From Gemmatimonadaceae bacterium (GTDB lineage: Bacteria > Gemmatimonadota > Gemmatimonadetes > Gemmatimonadales > Gemmatimonadaceae): DNA of 43,367 nt. The translations under genes were made by a program, and so were the position numbers. The stretch is from contig JACMPK010000149.1 in the NCBI GenBank assembly GCA_014377535.1, positions 1 to 43,367 on the forward strand, read 5' to 3'. Within the stretch, counting starts at the first letter, position 1. Every line of letters starts with the position of its first letter. The notes below the pieces were generated by a model, which saw only the letters and a list, made by a program, of their open reading frames with translations, made no database searches and was not told where the DNA came from. Below are positions 24,132 to 32,781 of the stretch, in pieces.

Positions 24132-26237
24132 ATGACCAGTCACGCCTCCGCGGCTTTTGTCGCGCTCGCGTTTGCCGTCGGCACCGCCGACGCCCAGCAA
24201 TCCACCTCACCCGCTCGTCGCGACAGTACCCGTCGCGACAGCCTCGCGCGCGCCGGCTCGCTCGAAGGGGTCATCGTTCGCGCGGTGCGCGCGAACGGCA
24301 ACGCACCCATCGCACAGACCACCATCACGACGCGCACCATCGAGCGCCGCAGCTTCGCGCAGGACGTACCGATGATGCTGCAAGGCACGACCCCGTCGCT
24401 CACGGCGCATGCGGAATCGGGCTCCAATTGGGGCTACAGCTACCTTCGCCTGCGCGGCATCGACCAGTCGCGCATCAATCTCTCGCTGGACGGCATTCCG
24501 CTGAACGACCCGGAAGACCAGGTGTTCTACTTCGCGAATCTGGCCGACCTCGGCGCCAGCATGCAGTCGGTGCAGGTGCAGCGGGGCGCGGGCACCACGG
24601 GCACGGGCACGGCGTCGTTCGCGGGCTCCATCAATTTCGAGACGAAGCGCGTGCTCGGCGTGCCGCGGCAGGCGGCGGCGGAGATCCAGGTCGGCTCGTT
24701 CGGCGCGCAGCGCCTGATGCTCGAAGCCAACAGCGGCGCGCTGCCGCATGGCTTTGCCTCATCGGTGCGCATTTCCGCGTTGCGCAGCAACAGCTTTCGA
24801 CGCAACGCGGGTGTGGAAGGCATTTCCGGACTCGCGCAGCTGGCCTGGCTCGGCACGCGCGACGTGGTGAAGCTCATGGCGCTGAGCGGCCGGTTGCGCG
24901 ACACATTGTCGTATCTCGCCGTGCCGGTGCAGGACCTGCAGCGTGATCGACGCATCAACCCACTGACGCCGGAGGAACAGGATCGCTTCAGCCAGCACCT
25001 GCTGGCCCTGTCGCACACGCGGCAGCTGGGCACTGGCGTGCAGTACGCGAGCACGCTGTACCGCATCGCGGCCCGCGGCAACTACGACGTGCGCTTCGAC
25101 AGCACGACGATCGGCAACTATGGCCTGGACTTCAACTGGTACGGGCTGACGAGCGCCGTGAATGTCGATCGAGGCGCGCTGAAGCTCACGGCCGGCCTGA
25201 ACGCGAACACCTATGCGCGCGATCACTTCTCGTTCATCCGCCCCGACCTGCAGCGCTCCGTGTATCTGAACACGGGGCACAAGCAGGACGCGGCGTTGTT
25301 CACGAAGGTTGCGTACGCGCACGGGCCAGTGACCTGGTTCGGCGACCTGCAGGTGCGGCGCGCCTTCTTCCGCTATGCGCCCGATGCGGCAGCAGGCTTC
25401 TCCGGCGACGAACCGTCGATCGCGTGGACGTTCCTCAACCCGAAGGTCGGCGTGACGTATGCCGCGCGTTCGAACGTGGACCTGTTCGCGTCCATCGGTC
25501 GCACCACGCGCGAGCCGACACGCAGCGACGTGTTCGCCGGCAATGACGACGTGACGCGTGACGTGTTGAACGACCTGGGCGGACTGCAGCGCGTGCGCCC
25601 GGAGCAGGTGACGAACACGGAGACGGGCGTGCGCCTGCGGAGCGGGACGATGCAGCTGGAGCTGAACCTTTTCCGCATGGACTTCCGCAACGACATCGCG
25701 CGCATCGGTGCGCTGTCACCGCTTGGCGTGGAGCTGCGCAGCAACGTAGGCAAGAGCCTGCGCCAGGGTGTGGAGTTCGACCTGCGCACGCGACCGACAT
25801 CGTCGCTGGTGCTTACCACCGTCGGTGCGATCAGCCGCAACCGCATTGCCGGCTTTACCGACAGCAGCGGCACCACACCGGTGATCCGCCGGAACGTGCC
25901 GCCGCTCCTGTCGCCCGCGGTGACGGGCACGCAGCGCATCGACTGGCGTGCGGCGCGCTGGCTGGATGCAGGGCTCGAGGCGCGCTACCAGGGCCTGAGC
26001 TACCTGCGCAACGACGGCGATCGCACACTGGTGCTGCCAGCGTACTGGATGCTGGATGCGATGGTGCGTGTGCCGCTCCGGCAGCACGACATCACGGTGC
26101 GCGCAACGAACCTGGGGAACTCGCAGCAGTTCGGCAGCGGGTATGCCACGGGTGGCGTACCGAACTACTTCATCCTCGCGCCACGATCGGTGTTCGTGAC
26201 GGTGCGACTCGCGACGCCCCGGGCTTCGCGAGACTGA
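24132..26237 (+). CDS. TonB-dependent receptor under TPP control, putative thiamin importer
   Basis: 701 residues, outer-membrane beta-barrel transporter. Signal peptide at 1-22 (MTSHASAAFVALAFAVGTADAQQ). A short linker with Arg-Asp-Ser repeats follows (RRDSTRRDSLARAG), then a plausible TonB box (LEGVIVRAV), and the plug domain with DVPMMLQGTTPSL, LRLRGIDQSRINLSLDGIPLNDPE and VQVQRGAGTTGTGTASFAGSINF (~78-165). The remainder is barrel, ending in an aromatic-containing strand (FILAPRSVFVTVRLATP). No carboxypeptidase-like N-terminal domain. The TPP riboswitch upstream implies uptake of thiamin, its phosphates or its pyrimidine, energised by TonB-ExbBD. No other thiamin gene is in the window. Confidence 0.93.
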   Translation: MTSHASAAFVALAFAVGTADAQQSTSPARRDSTRRDSLARAGSLEGVIVRAVRANGNAPIAQTTITTRTIERRSFAQDVPMMLQGTTPSLTAHAESGSNWGYSYLRLRGIDQSRINLSLDGIPLNDPEDQVFYFANLADLGASMQSVQVQRGAGTTGTGTASFAGSINFETKRVLGVPRQAAAEIQVGSFGAQRLMLEANSGALPHGFASSVRISALRSNSFRRNAGVEGISGLAQLAWLGTRDVVKLMALSGRLRDTLSYLAVPVQDLQRDRRINPLTPEEQDRFSQHLLALSHTRQLGTGVQYASTLYRIAARGNYDVRFDSTTIGNYGLDFNWYGLTSAVNVDRGALKLTAGLNANTYARDHFSFIRPDLQRSVYLNTGHKQDAALFTKVAYAHGPVTWFGDLQVRRAFFRYAPDAAAGFSGDEPSIAWTFLNPKVGVTYAARSNVDLFASIGRTTREPTRSDVFAGNDDVTRDVLNDLGGLQRVRPEQVTNTETGVRLRSGTMQLELNLFRMDFRNDIARIGALSPLGVELRSNVGKSLRQGVEFDLRTRPTSSLVLTTVGAISRNRIAGFTDSSGTTPVIRRNVPPLLSPAVTGTQRIDWRAARWLDAGLEARYQGLSYLRNDGDRTLVLPAYWMLDAMVRVPLRQHDITVRATNLGNSQQFGSGYATGGVPNYFILAPRSVFVTVRLATPRASRD

Positions 26238-26253
26238 GCTGCGAGCCTGCCGT

Positions 26254-28044
26254 TCAACGCGGCGCTGTGAGCGCTGGCGTGGTGGCTGGTGGCCGGCGGT
26301 GCTTCGTAGCCTGCTCGTACGCGAAGGCGTAGCCGAGCAGCTGCGCCTCGCTGAAGGGGCGGCCGAGGAACTCGAGGCCCACAGGGAGCGTCTCGGCCGT
26401 GAAGCCGGCGGGCACCGTGAGGGCGGGAAAGCCGAGGAGGGGACTCAGGCCGCGGTTGTCGCCGCGGCCGTAGCCGTCCACGGGCTTCGGGTTCGTCAGC
26501 ACATCACTCGCGATCACAGTCGGTGGTGCGTCGTAGGTGGCGTAGACCAGCACGTCCAGATGGCGGTCCGCCATCAGCTTGAGGATCGCCACGCGGAGCG
26601 CGTCGCGACTCTTCAGCACCGTGAGGTAGCCAACATCGTCGGTCGACTTGCCCAAGTAGGGCACCAGCGAGCGCGCGCGCCATGGTGTGACCGTGCCGGC
26701 GAGGATGATCTCGCGCAGCGTGCGCACGGGTGCATTCGGATGCTGCGCGAAGTACGCGTCGGTGGCCTGCTCGGTCTCGAACGAATTGTCGACGCGACTG
26801 CCCGGCACCGTCGGCACCTTCAGCGAGTCGATCACGATCGCACCCTGCGCGCGCAGGTCGGCGAGTGCGCGTTCGAACACCGGCGTGACCTTCGCGAATT
26901 CGACCTTCAGAACCCGCTCGACCGAATCGCGACGCATGGCAGAGTCGCGACGCGCGAGCGAGTCGCGCTGCCGCGCGGTCACTGACGCCGTTGGTGAGGT
27001 GGCCACGGTGCCGGCCGCGCCACCACCTGTACGGGCGCCGGTGGTGACGGTCGCGCCGCCGGGCGGCAGACTGCCCTGCACACCAGTGCCGAATCGGAGC
27101 GTGGTACTGTCGGCCGGCAGCGTCGGTGGCGCATTGTCCGGGGCCGTGTCGCGAGGGAATCGCAGCACGCCGATGCGCGCGCCGCGCAGTGCGCCCGGCA
27201 GGAGCGCGGTGGTGTACGTCGCCGGCACATGCCCCACCGCGAAGGCGGTGATTGGATCGTTGGCGTCGTACCCGGCGATCACGTCCAGTACACGCGCAGC
27301 ATCGGCCACGGTGCGCGTCATGGGCCCCATGGTGTCCTGCGTAGGATTCGCGGGCAGCATGCCGAAGCGACTCACCAGTTGCAGCGTGGGTCGCAGGCCA
27401 ACCAGGCTGCTCACCGCGGCCGGGCCGCGCACGGAGCCACCGGTGTCCTCGCCGATGCCCACGAGCCCGAAGTTCGCCGCGACGCCGGAGGCCGAACCAC
27501 CGGACGAGCCGCTTGGATTGCGCGTGGGATCGTAGGCGTTGCGGATGATGCCGGCGGCGGAGCCCACGTAGCGCTGCGCGAACTCACCCATCGTGGTCTT
27601 TGCGAGGATGATTGCGCCCGCACCCTCCAGCCGCTTCACGATCGTCGCGTCGCGCGTCGGCGTGAAGTCCTTGTAGATGATGGATCCGTAGGTGGTCGGC
27701 ATGTCGCGCGTCTCGACCTGGTCCTTGAGCAGCACGGGCACGCAGTGCAGCGGCCCGCGCACACCTTTTGCGCGCAGCACGCCATCCAGCGAGTCCGCCT
27801 CGAGCAGTGCGCGTGCATTCACATGCTGGATCGCGTTCAGCGCAGGGCCCGTCTTGTCATACGCCGCGATCCGGTCCAGATACGCCTGCACCAGGGCGTG
27901 GCAGGTCAGCTGCCGCGCGACCATTGCCGCCTGCACCCCTGGAATCGTCGCTTCCATCACCTCGAACCGCTGCTGCGCCATCAGTCCGGCAGGCATCAGC
28001 ACTGCTGCCGCCGCGATCGTCGCGATTCTCGTCGTCCTGTGCAT
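26254..28044 (-). CDS. Exported amidase (amidase signature family)
   Basis: 596 residues, signal peptide MHRTTRIATIAAAAVLMPAGLMAQQ. Ser-cisSer-Lys triad visible: Lys107 in VLLKDQVET, cis-Ser180 in NPSGSSGGSASG, nucleophile Ser204 in EDTGGSVRGPA. Hydrolyses carboxamides in the periplasm; the specific substrate is unknown. A ~75-residue low-complexity insertion (~303-378) interrupts the domain, rich in Gly/Thr/Pro and ending in Arg-Asp-Ser repeats (RQRDSLARRDSAMRRDSVERV), similar to the linker of the adjacent TonB receptor. Convergent with that receptor, the stop codons being 16 bases apart. ATG 28044 starts the signal peptide. Confidence 0.93.
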   Translation of the reverse strand: MHRTTRIATIAAAAVLMPAGLMAQQRFEVMEATIPGVQAAMVARQLTCHALVQAYLDRIAAYDKTGPALNAIQHVNARALLEADSLDGVLRAKGVRGPLHCVPVLLKDQVETRDMPTTYGSIIYKDFTPTRDATIVKRLEGAGAIILAKTTMGEFAQRYVGSAAGIIRNAYDPTRNPSGSSGGSASGVAANFGLVGIGEDTGGSVRGPAAVSSLVGLRPTLQLVSRFGMLPANPTQDTMGPMTRTVADAARVLDVIAGYDANDPITAFAVGHVPATYTTALLPGALRGARIGVLRFPRDTAPDNAPPTLPADSTTLRFGTGVQGSLPPGGATVTTGARTGGGAAGTVATSPTASVTARQRDSLARRDSAMRRDSVERVLKVEFAKVTPVFERALADLRAQGAIVIDSLKVPTVPGSRVDNSFETEQATDAYFAQHPNAPVRTLREIILAGTVTPWRARSLVPYLGKSTDDVGYLTVLKSRDALRVAILKLMADRHLDVLVYATYDAPPTVIASDVLTNPKPVDGYGRGDNRGLSPLLGFPALTVPAGFTAETLPVGLEFLGRPFSEAQLLGYAFAYEQATKHRRPPATTPALTAPR

Positions 28045-28170
28045 CGTGGCTCTGGTGTCGTGTTGAAGGCGCCTGCATGATGGTGTTCGCGATAAAACTG
28101 CAACAGCTTCTTCACACAGTACTGAACAGCCGCAGAACAGATTCGAGCAGAATCGCGAAGCCGCGGACCC

Positions 28171-31155
28171 TCACATCGCGATCTTCTTCTCGCTCTTCGC
28201 CTTCGGATCGAGCAGCAGCTTCCGCGACCGGAGATGCTCCTCCATCCTGAGCCGCGACACCCCGTTCTCCATCCAGGCCGGCGCCGGCTTGTTCTGCAGG
28301 AAGTGATCGAACCATTCCTGCATGCGCACCGCGTAGTCCTTCTGGTTGATGGGGCGCGCCAGGCCGTGGTTCTCACCGACGTACTCCAGCAGCACCACAT
28401 CCTTGCCCAGCTCGCGCAGCGTGTTGTAGTAGGTGATGCCCTGGTTGAAGTCCACGGCGCCGTCACGATCGTTGTGCAAAATCATGAACGGGATCTGCAC
28501 GTTGTTCGCGAAGCGGTTGGGCGAGTTGCGCAGGTAGGCGTCCGGATTCTTGGCGTAGCTGGAGCGAAAGCGGCCCTGGCTCGAGATGAAGATGCCCTGG
28601 TTCGTGTTGCCCGAGTTCCAGTACACGGAGCTGAACATGGACACCATGTCGGTGAGTGGCGCCCCTGCGATGGCGGTCTTGAAGATGTTCGTCTGCGTGG
28701 CGATGAAGCTCGTCTGGTATCCGCCCCAGCTGTGCCCCTGCAGGGCGACGTTGGTCGAATCCACCACGCCGCTGGCAATCGCGGCCTTCACCGCCGGCAC
28801 CACGCACCACACCGCCGAACGCCCCGGATCGTCCAGCTTGTACGCAATGTCCGGCATGAAGTAGGCATAGCCGCGCGAGGTGTACACACTCGGATTCGCA
28901 TACCGCGTCGCGTTCGGCTGCGCATACACGTTGAAGCTCTGCGACAGCCGCTCGTAGATGTACGTCAGCGTCGGGTAGCGCTTCCCTTCCTCGTAACCGG
29001 CCGGCAGGAAGAGCGCGCCCTGCAGCTTGGTGCCCGTGCTGTCGCAGGTGTACTCGATCAGCTTCGCACCGGCGCTCCACGCCACGTCCCTCTGCTGCGG
29101 GTTCGCGTCGGTCACACGTCGTGCGTTGGCCAGCCCGGCATCGGCCACGTACCAGTCCGGGAAGTGCACGAACGACTGCCGCGTGTAGGCCCAGATGTCG
29201 GCGTCGCGCGCGCGACGGTAATCCACCTTCGCATCTTCCCACGCCAGCACCCGCACACCGCCCCGCATCGCATCCACCGCGACCAGTCCTTCCTTCTTCG
29301 TGCGCTCACCGTAGGTCTCGATGAACAACGGGGTCGAGAGATCGATACCGCGCTCGCGCGGCGGCACGGCCACGCGCGCCTGATAGCGCACGCCGTCGGC
29401 CCTGCCGTTGCGCGTGACGTTCACCGGCGCGCCACCGCCCAGCGGTACGCGCCAGATGTCCCAGTTGTCGCGCAGGAACACCGTGCGTGCATCGCGCGAC
29501 CAGCCCAGCGGTGCGGCAGCCGGCGGCTTCACCTGATTGTGGTCGTCCTCGTCATCCCAGAAGCTCGTCGCAATACCGTCGGTGATCCGGCGCGAGGTGC
29601 GCGTGCCGAAGTCGTACACGCTCCAGATGCCGTTGTCGTACCAGACCGCGCGCTGCCCGTCGGGTGAGAGCAACTGCGCGAATGCACCACCCGGATTCTC
29701 GATACCCTTCGCGATGATCGTGCGCGCTCCGGTCATGGCGTCGATGGCGTAGACGTCTCGACGTGCGCGACCATCCACACTGGCCTGCCGCTCGTACGGC
29801 GACACGTCGGCACCCAGAGCCCAGCGATCACCGTAGCCCACCGTGACCGTGCGCACGGTCTCGTCACTGAGCTGCACGACCGTTGGTGACGCGAGGTGCC
29901 AGGCGGCGAGATAGCTGAAGGTGCGGTCGCTGTTCTCCTGCACCTGCTGCGCGCTCTGCAGGCGCGGATCCTTCCAGTGCCAGAGGATCAGCGACGGCGT
30001 CTCCTCGTCCTGCTTCGCCGGTGCCACCTGCCCACCGGCACCGGCACCCGGCGCCGGTGCGCTGGCACCACTGCCGACCGGGGCCGCCGTGGACGATTCC
30101 GCGGCGGGCCGCAGTTCGCGCAACCCGAAGTAGAGCACCGTCTGCGCGTCATTCCACTTCGGCGTGCGATCGGCGCTCACCACCAGTCCGGCCTTCATGC
30201 CTGCACTGTTCGCGTTCACCGACACCGCCACCGGCTTCGCCGACGACAGTCGCGCCCAGCCCATGATGGTACTCAGCGTGTCCTTCGTGGCACTGTCGGC
30301 GACCGAACGGATCACGGCCAGCGCGTCGCCGCTGTCGGCCCACGTCAGGCGACGATACATGGCCTTGTCGCCATCGAGCGCGCGCACCACACCGGTGGTC
30401 AGGTCGCGCAGCTGCACGCCGTTGCCCAACTGGTCGCGCTGCTCGATGGTGTAGGCCAGGAACCGTCCCGCCTCGTCGAAGACATACTCGCCGACACCAG
30501 CCAGCGTGACGGGTGCTCCACCGGTGAGGTCGACGAGCTGCACGACGCTGCCGCTGGTCGGGCCACTTGCAGGCGGCGCGCCGGCACCGGGCGCTGGCGC
30601 CGGTGCGTCGGGCGACATCAGCGACAGTGCCAGCACATTCGAGCGATCACCGGCGAACCGGAAACTGCGCACACGATCGAACTCGCGCGTCGTGCCCGTC
30701 GCGAGCTCGATGACGCCGACCTTCGTCGCGAGCGTCTTCCGGTCGCGACGCGCCTTCTTCGCCGCGTCGGCGGTGGGATAGATGGTGTACGCCACCCACC
30801 GGTTGTTGCCCGAGATGGCGAGTGACGGACCGGCGCCGAATCCGGCGGGAGGCTCACCGATGGCGATGCGCGTTTCCTTGGCGCCAGCTGCCGTGCCGCG
30901 CACGATGAATTCGCCGTCACCCTCGTTCGGGGCGAGAACGTACGCCATCCAGCGCCCGTCATTCGAAAGCGCCGGCGAACGGATGCCCTTCCACGACAGC
31001 AGGTCCTCCATCGAGAGGGGCCGCCTGCCGCCGATGACCGCTGGCTGTGCCGCGGGGCTGGCGACGGTCTGCGCGACCAGAGGGCCGGCCACGATGGCAA
31101 CGGCGACCAGTACGGACGCGACGCCGGACAGGGCATGCGTGGGACAGCGGAACAT
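28171..31155 (-). CDS. Exported S9 prolyl-oligopeptidase family peptidase
   Basis: 994 residues with signal peptide (MFRCPTHALSGVASVLVAVAIVAGPLVAQ). Residues ~45-680 form a WD/PD40-type beta-propeller with many repeats (GIRSPALSNDGRWMAYVLAP, PSLAISGNNRWVAYTIYP, and others); the C-terminal ~250 residues are the alpha/beta-hydrolase domain. Catalytic Ser809 in GHSWGGYQ, Asp898 in LHNDRDGAVD, His930 in GENHGL. The protein is much longer than cytoplasmic family members, partly through two Ala/Pro/Gly inserts that share the string APAPGAGA (~190 and ~430). It probably degrades peptides in the periplasm. ATG 31155 has GGAG 8 bases upstream; the frame upstream adds no signal sequence. Confidence 0.93.
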   Translation of the reverse strand: MFRCPTHALSGVASVLVAVAIVAGPLVAQTVASPAAQPAVIGGRRPLSMEDLLSWKGIRSPALSNDGRWMAYVLAPNEGDGEFIVRGTAAGAKETRIAIGEPPAGFGAGPSLAISGNNRWVAYTIYPTADAAKKARRDRKTLATKVGVIELATGTTREFDRVRSFRFAGDRSNVLALSLMSPDAPAPAPGAGAPPASGPTSGSVVQLVDLTGGAPVTLAGVGEYVFDEAGRFLAYTIEQRDQLGNGVQLRDLTTGVVRALDGDKAMYRRLTWADSGDALAVIRSVADSATKDTLSTIMGWARLSSAKPVAVSVNANSAGMKAGLVVSADRTPKWNDAQTVLYFGLRELRPAAESSTAAPVGSGASAPAPGAGAGGQVAPAKQDEETPSLILWHWKDPRLQSAQQVQENSDRTFSYLAAWHLASPTVVQLSDETVRTVTVGYGDRWALGADVSPYERQASVDGRARRDVYAIDAMTGARTIIAKGIENPGGAFAQLLSPDGQRAVWYDNGIWSVYDFGTRTSRRITDGIATSFWDDEDDHNQVKPPAAAPLGWSRDARTVFLRDNWDIWRVPLGGGAPVNVTRNGRADGVRYQARVAVPPRERGIDLSTPLFIETYGERTKKEGLVAVDAMRGGVRVLAWEDAKVDYRRARDADIWAYTRQSFVHFPDWYVADAGLANARRVTDANPQQRDVAWSAGAKLIEYTCDSTGTKLQGALFLPAGYEEGKRYPTLTYIYERLSQSFNVYAQPNATRYANPSVYTSRGYAYFMPDIAYKLDDPGRSAVWCVVPAVKAAIASGVVDSTNVALQGHSWGGYQTSFIATQTNIFKTAIAGAPLTDMVSMFSSVYWNSGNTNQGIFISSQGRFRSSYAKNPDAYLRNSPNRFANNVQIPFMILHNDRDGAVDFNQGITYYNTLRELGKDVVLLEYVGENHGLARPINQKDYAVRMQEWFDHFLQNKPAPAWMENGVSRLRMEEHLRSRKLLLDPKAKSEKKIAM

Positions 31156-31206
31156 GGCGAACTCCAAGTCTGTGATGGCGCGCCGCGCTGGCGGTACGCG
31201 GGAACC

Positions 31207-31219
31207 CGCAATCTGCGCC
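31207..31219 (-). promoter_or_regulatory. Shared 13-base upstream motif (copy 1)
   Basis: GGCGCAGATTGCG (leftward strand) lies 52 bases before the S9 peptidase start codon. The identical 13 bases occur 50 bases before the SBP56-like gene start at 32732-32744. Both genes also share the leader GGAGTTCGCC-ATG. The position would suit a promoter or activator site. Confidence 0.5.
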
Positions 31220-31350
31220 CGGAATCGGGTGGGCACCACGTCCGTCCGATCACCCACGCAGCGCCGGCAGCCGATACGCATCCCGCCCGTCACGGGGCGT
31301 GCATCACCGCCGACGTACACCTCGGGCGCTCAACGCCGACTCCGGATTCC

Positions 31351-32682
31351 CTATCGCGAAAAGACTGCTCCATGCGGCGCTGCGGTTCCGGCATAGGCGC
31401 TGCGCATCGTCCGACCGGTGAGGCTCACGCCCGCGTTCTGCGCACCCGCATCACGGAACCGCGTATCGAGCGTCAGCGCACCCGTCGCCGGATCCAGATT
31501 CACCACGTAGATCCGGCTGCCGGGAGAGGCCGAGTTCACCGTGATGCGTCGGCCACTCCGGTCGATCGCCGCCCAGTGCGGGTGCTCGGTGGAGTCGAAC
31601 GTGACGCGCGACACCTCTCTCGGGTGCTCGACATCGCTGATGTCCATCGCCACCAGCGCATGCACCTCGGGCACGGTCTGCAGCCAGTAGTGACCCGTGA
31701 GCACGGGCACGCCGCAGTCCTTGCCCTGGAATCCATGCACGAAGCTCGCGACCGGCGTCGGCTGGTCCACGCCACGCACCAGGTACAGCCCGCACATGAA
31801 AGTGTGGATGTACACGTTCCGTCCGTCGGGCAGCAGGCGCGGCTCGCCGGTGAGGCGATGCTCGTCGCCGCGCGGACCGGGCTTCAACGCAATGCTGCGC
31901 AGCAGCGTGAGATCACTGAGCGTCCAGACCTGCACCCACTCTGCCGTCGCCCTCGCGTTGCCGGCGTTCATGTCGGTGGTGGTGGATACCGCGCGATTCA
32001 TCGACGGCATCGCCAGCACACTGTACGGATAAAGCAGCCGGTCGCCGATCGTGGTGTCGGACGCGCTGCCGCGGCGGATCACGGTGCCGCGTTCGTCCAT
32101 CTCGACCAGTCCGCCGGTGCGGTGTGCAACCGTCGGTATCGACGAACGTGGCAGTTCCGACGCCGCCGGAGCCGTCGTGCCGGTCGCGCTGCTCATGCCG
32201 GTCATGCCTGCATGCTCATGCGACGACGACGCGACTGGCGCCGAGTCTGCCGCGTACTGGAATGCCGCGAGCACGTTGCCGTTCGCGAGCCGCAGGAAGC
32301 TGTGCGGATGACTGAAGCCGGCGCGGTCGTCGAAGTGCGTGAGCACCTTCGGCGCACGTGGCGTGGTGAAATCCACCAGCCATGTGCGCCCGGCACCGAA
32401 GCCATTCGCGAGCAGGTGGCCGCTCGCGGGCATCTCGGCCTCGGTGTGATGCGGGTGTGCACCGGCCTCGCCGACCTCGACCCTCGAGACGACGGCGCCA
32501 TACGTCGGCGAGTCGGGCGCCGCATCGATCACGGCCAGAAAATCGCTTGCCTTGCCCGCAGAATCGCCGGCCCAGACATACAGGTACGACGCAGCTGACT
32601 TCGCGGTGGGCTTCGGCGTGCAGGCGACGCCACCCACCAGCATCACGAGTGCGAGGCCGACGCGACGGGAACGTGCAGACAT
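31351..32682 (-). CDS. SBP56-like (selenium-binding protein/methanethiol oxidase-related) lipoprotein
   Basis: 443 residues. The N-terminus MSARSRRVGLALVMLVGGVAC looks like a lipoprotein signal (Cys21), though G at -3 is atypical. The rest matches the SBP56 seven-bladed propeller: AGAHPHHTEAEMP, AGFSHPHSFLRLANGNVLAAFQ, SVLAMPSMNRAVSTTTDM, GDEHRLTGEPRLLPDGRNVYIHTFMCGLYLV, TEHPHWAAIDRSGRRI. Human SELENBP1 and bacterial MtoX oxidise methanethiol with copper; conserved His clusters are kept here. A His/Met-rich loop (SSHEHAGMTGMSS, ~175) is inserted. ATG 32682 has GGAG 8 bases upstream. Actual substrate unknown. Divergent from the S51 gene across 99 bases. Confidence 0.87.
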   Translation of the reverse strand: MSARSRRVGLALVMLVGGVACTPKPTAKSAASYLYVWAGDSAGKASDFLAVIDAAPDSPTYGAVVSRVEVGEAGAHPHHTEAEMPASGHLLANGFGAGRTWLVDFTTPRAPKVLTHFDDRAGFSHPHSFLRLANGNVLAAFQYAADSAPVASSSHEHAGMTGMSSATGTTAPAASELPRSSIPTVAHRTGGLVEMDERGTVIRRGSASDTTIGDRLLYPYSVLAMPSMNRAVSTTTDMNAGNARATAEWVQVWTLSDLTLLRSIALKPGPRGDEHRLTGEPRLLPDGRNVYIHTFMCGLYLVRGVDQPTPVASFVHGFQGKDCGVPVLTGHYWLQTVPEVHALVAMDISDVEHPREVSRVTFDSTEHPHWAAIDRSGRRITVNSASPGSRIYVVNLDPATGALTLDTRFRDAGAQNAGVSLTGRTMRSAYAGTAAPHGAVFSR

Positions 32683-32731
32683 GGCGAACTCCGGAAGTGG
32701 TGACAGCGGATGTGTTGCCCTGCACTGACGT

Positions 32732-32744
32732 CGCAATCTGCGCC
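32732..32744 (-). promoter_or_regulatory. Shared 13-base upstream motif (copy 2)
   Basis: GGCGCAGATTGCG on the leftward strand, 50 bases before the SBP56-like start codon and identical to 31207-31219. It also lies 38 bases before the divergent S51 peptidase start at 32782. Confidence 0.5.
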
Positions 32745-32781
32745 AATGCATCACCGCGCGCGATACATCAGCTTTCACGCC

